DNA of 7,517 nucleotides from Promethearchaeota archaeon (GTDB lineage Archaea > Asgardarchaeota > Lokiarchaeia > Sigynarchaeales > SOKP01): contig JAUWBH010000219.1 of assembly GCA_030605085.1 (NCBI GenBank), forward strand, positions 1 to 7,517. Direction: 5' to 3'. The stretch's first letter is position 1; each line of letters begins with the position of its first letter. The notes under the pieces are model-generated. The model did not search any database, was not told the DNA's origin, and saw only the letters and a program-made list of their open reading frames with translations. Shown here piece after piece: positions 5,541 to 7,517 of this stretch. The translations under genes were made by a program, and so were the position numbers.

Positions 5541-7305
5541 TCTTTTTTAACTCCCTCGTTGACTTTGTATTTTGTTTTTGAAATAAAGTTTCAAAAATTT
5601 GTTTATATAAGACATTTGAATTAATAAGATCATCGTGGGTACCTAGCCCTATAACTCTTCCTTTATCTAAGATTAATATTAAATCAGCATCCCGAATAGT
5701 GGAAATACGCTGAGTAATTATAAAAGTCGTGGTATTTTTCATGATTTTTTCTAAAGCTCGTTGAATTTTATATTCGGTTTCAACATCAACCGAACTTGTT
5801 GAATCATCAAAAACTAATATTTTGGGCTTAATAATAAGTGCGCGGGCAATTGAAAGTCGCTGTTTTTCACCTCCAGACAAGCGAACACCTCGTTCACCTA
5901 CTTTAGTATCATATCCTTCTGGAAGAGATTCGATGAAATCATGTATATTCGCGATTTTAGCAGCTTCAATTATTTCTTTTTTAGTTGCATCTTCCTTACC
6001 AAAAGTAATATTGTTCTCTACGCTTTTGTTGAATAGAAATGTTTCTTGTGATACTATTCCAATATTTTTCCTCAAATCTTTTATTAAATACTTACAGATA
6101 TCAGTACCATCAATTTTTATAACTCCTCCATTAACTTCATAAAATCGAGGTAATAAATTAATAATTGTAGATTTTCCTGAACCTGTAGCACCAAGAATAG
6201 CTATTTTTTTACCTGCTGGAACTTCAAATGAGACATCTCTGAGAACGCGGTGTTCTGGAGTATAATCAAAAGATACATTTTCAAATTTTACATCTCCTTT
6301 CATTGATTTAATTGGAATTGCATCTGGTAAATCCTTTACATCAGGTGTGGATTCTAAAACTTCACTCACACGAGTCAACGCCGCATCAGCCTGAATATAT
6401 GTCAACATAATCTGCCCAAGCATAACTAATGGGAAAGTTGCTAAAACAACATAGGATTGAAATGTTACTAAAAGTTCTAATTTCACTGATCCTTGTAAAA
6501 TTAAGTTTCCTCCGATATATAGTGTTAAAAGGACCATAAGGCCAATTAAAATCAAATTAAAAGGCATATGAAAAGAATTATATTTCACTGAACTTACGCT
6601 TGCATTATAAAACCGAGCATTATTTTCAATAAATTTTTTGCGTTCTTTTTCTTGATTACTAAACATCCGAACAATCTGAGCCCCAACAATGTTTTCTCTT
6701 ATAGTATTAGTTAATTCTCCAAAACTTTCCCTTCTTTCCAAATAGATTGGTTTCAATTTTTTCGCAATTATGAACGAGATGAAAAGAGAGATTGGAATCA
6801 AAATTGCGAAAATCCATGCTAATTGCCAACATAAGATAAATGCAGCAATTAATATACCTATTAACTGAATAAAGCCTCGAAGACCCATGTTCAAACCCAT
6901 ACCGAAAATATGTTGCGTTTCTTCCACATCGCTCGTTGCTCGCGAAATTAATTGTCCTGTTTCCGTTTTGTCAAAATAAGAAAAAGATTGCCGATATATT
7001 GCGTTATTTATATCGGAACGAAGATGATACAAAGCTCCAGAAGACGCTACTGCCCCTCTAAGACGTGCTGCGCGGTAGGTAAAGTATGCTAAAATCGCAA
7101 AAACCAGCACGAAAAAAAAGTTTGTCCATAAATCTATTTCTGTATATGGGGTATCGCTATTAGGATCTAATCCTCCAACAATTCTCCCAATAAAAATAGG
7201 GGGCAATATTGAGAAGAAAGTTGTAAGTATTTGAAATATGATTGCGAGAACGAATGATTTTTTCGATTTAAACCAGTATTTTAAAATCATTACAAATGAA
7301 TTCAT
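5527..7305 (-). CDS. ABC exporter subunit with the degenerate nucleotide site
   Basis: This 592-residue half-transporter is of normal length: six membrane helices (about 17-40, 60-80, 140-160, 162-182, 248-270 and 278-300) followed by an ATPase domain from about 338. Motifs are A-loop FDY (Y348), a canonical Walker A GATGSGKST (372-380), Q-loop Q420, signature LSGGE (476-480), Walker B ILVFD (496-500) and D-loop SSVD. Two catalytic residues are replaced: the Walker B Glu is D501 and the switch His is Q532 (TQRIST). This is the mark of the degenerate-site partner in heterodimeric exporters such as TM287 of TM287/288. Its intact signature is expected to complete the catalytic site of the 843-residue partner. 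The start is ATG at 7305 with ggaga about 11 nt ahead (7316-7320, minus). It is the first gene of a two-gene operon; its last codons overlap the partner's GTG. An alternative as a homodimer is unlikely because of the two replaced residues. Confidence 0.94.
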   Translation of the reverse strand: MNSFVMILKYWFKSKKSFVLAIIFQILTTFFSILPPIFIGRIVGGLDPNSDTPYTEIDLWTNFFFVLVFAILAYFTYRAARLRGAVASSGALYHLRSDINNAIYRQSFSYFDKTETGQLISRATSDVEETQHIFGMGLNMGLRGFIQLIGILIAAFILCWQLAWIFAILIPISLFISFIIAKKLKPIYLERRESFGELTNTIRENIVGAQIVRMFSNQEKERKKFIENNARFYNASVSSVKYNSFHMPFNLILIGLMVLLTLYIGGNLILQGSVKLELLVTFQSYVVLATFPLVMLGQIMLTYIQADAALTRVSEVLESTPDVKDLPDAIPIKSMKGDVKFENVSFDYTPEHRVLRDVSFEVPAGKKIAILGATGSGKSTIINLLPRFYEVNGGVIKIDGTDICKYLIKDLRKNIGIVSQETFLFNKSVENNITFGKEDATKKEIIEAAKIANIHDFIESLPEGYDTKVGERGVRLSGGEKQRLSIARALIIKPKILVFDDSTSSVDVETEYKIQRALEKIMKNTTTFIITQRISTIRDADLILILDKGRVIGLGTHDDLINSNVLYKQIFETLFQKQNTKSTRELKKSEQT

Positions 7306-7340
7306 TTAGCAAAATTCTCCTTTTGTACATCCTCGTTCAT
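7302..7340 (-). CDS. Possible 12-codon leader ORF ahead of the ABC operon
   Basis: A small frame, ATG at 7340, encodes MNEDVQKENFAK and stops with the TGA of an ATGA that overlaps the start codon of the ABC gene. Upstream in-frame stop TAA at 7371-7373. The ATGA overlap is a typical coupling arrangement, and the ggaga site for the ABC gene lies inside the small frame. It may be translated as a coupling leader, or be chance. Confidence 0.2.
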   Translation of the reverse strand: MNEDVQKENFAK

Positions 7341-7359
7341 ATTAAGTACTATAAAATTT

Positions 7360-7367
7360 TTTATAAA
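7360..7367 (-). promoter_or_regulatory. Candidate archaeal TATA box for the ABC operon
   Basis: The palindromic tttataaa lies 55-62 bp upstream of the ABC start codon. Archaeal transcription begins roughly 25 bp past the TATA box, which would put the start near 7338 and give a short leader of about 33 nt. No -35/-10 pair of bacterial type was seen. The background is AT-rich, so other positions are possible. Confidence 0.4.
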
Positions 7368-7517
7368 ACTTTATGTAATTCTTAAGTTTACAAGTTAATC
7401 AATAAAAAGTTATTTTTTCATGATATGCTACCGACATTAATGAATTACAAGACTTTGGAGTAAAAAAGTAGGGGGGATGTAAGAATTTATCATTTAAATT
7501 CGATTGCCTTAAGATTT
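7368..7517. other. Right-hand intergenic end with no gene seen
   Basis: No supported coding frame, RNA gene or clear repeat lies in this stretch on either strand. It is AT-rich with many stops, apart from a G-run at 7472-7477. It may contain upstream control sequence for the ABC operon or the end of a neighbouring gene outside the window. Confidence 0.4.

Noticed and set aside
5822..6142. 106-codon open frame on the plus strand
   Set aside because: It is antisense to the ATPase domain of the 592-residue subunit, whose motifs are clear on the minus strand.

Overview
The window is an AT-rich stretch, probably from an archaeon. The gene starts lack bacterial -35/-10 boxes, and one strong gene start sits behind a TATA-like box at archaeal spacing. 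The protein set (a DUF362 protein, a zinc-ribbon protein and a two-subunit exporter) fits an uncultivated AT-rich archaeon. The Asgard group is one possibility, but that is a guess from general style, not a demonstrated assignment; an AT-rich bacterium is not excluded.

Layout. 1-168 (minus) is the N-terminal end of a gene that runs off the left edge; it looks like the helix-turn-helix part of an IS630-type transposase. 169-896 is a gene-poor stretch. It holds a 9-bp direct repeat, a perfect 16-bp palindrome, a 12-bp direct repeat and a short frameshifted coding remnant (409-589, plus). 897-2231 (minus) encodes a DUF362-family protein. A 228-bp AT-rich divergent intergenic region separates it from 2460-2945 (plus), a 161-residue protein made of three tandem zinc-ribbon-like repeats. 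Converging on that gene are two overlapping minus-strand genes. They are transcribed in the order 7305->5527 and then 5540->3009, and encode the two halves of a heterodimeric ABC exporter. 7306-7517 holds their probable promoter and no supported gene beyond a 12-codon leader frame.

How it works together. The two ABC genes overlap by 14 bp and are complementary in their active-site defects. The 592-residue subunit has Asp for the catalytic Glu and Gln for the switch His, but an intact LSGGE signature. The 843-residue subunit has the Glu and His but a changed signature (ISIGQ). This is the usual arrangement of heterodimeric exporters with one catalytic and one degenerate nucleotide site (TM287/288, BmrCD and LmrCD type). 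The most unusual parts of the window are a roughly 215-residue insertion inside the nucleotide-binding domain of the 843-residue subunit, an Arg in its Walker A loop, and the triple zinc-ribbon protein, in which the second Cys of every first knuckle is replaced by Glu or Asp. Nothing in the sequence ties the DUF362 and zinc-ribbon genes to the exporter functionally.
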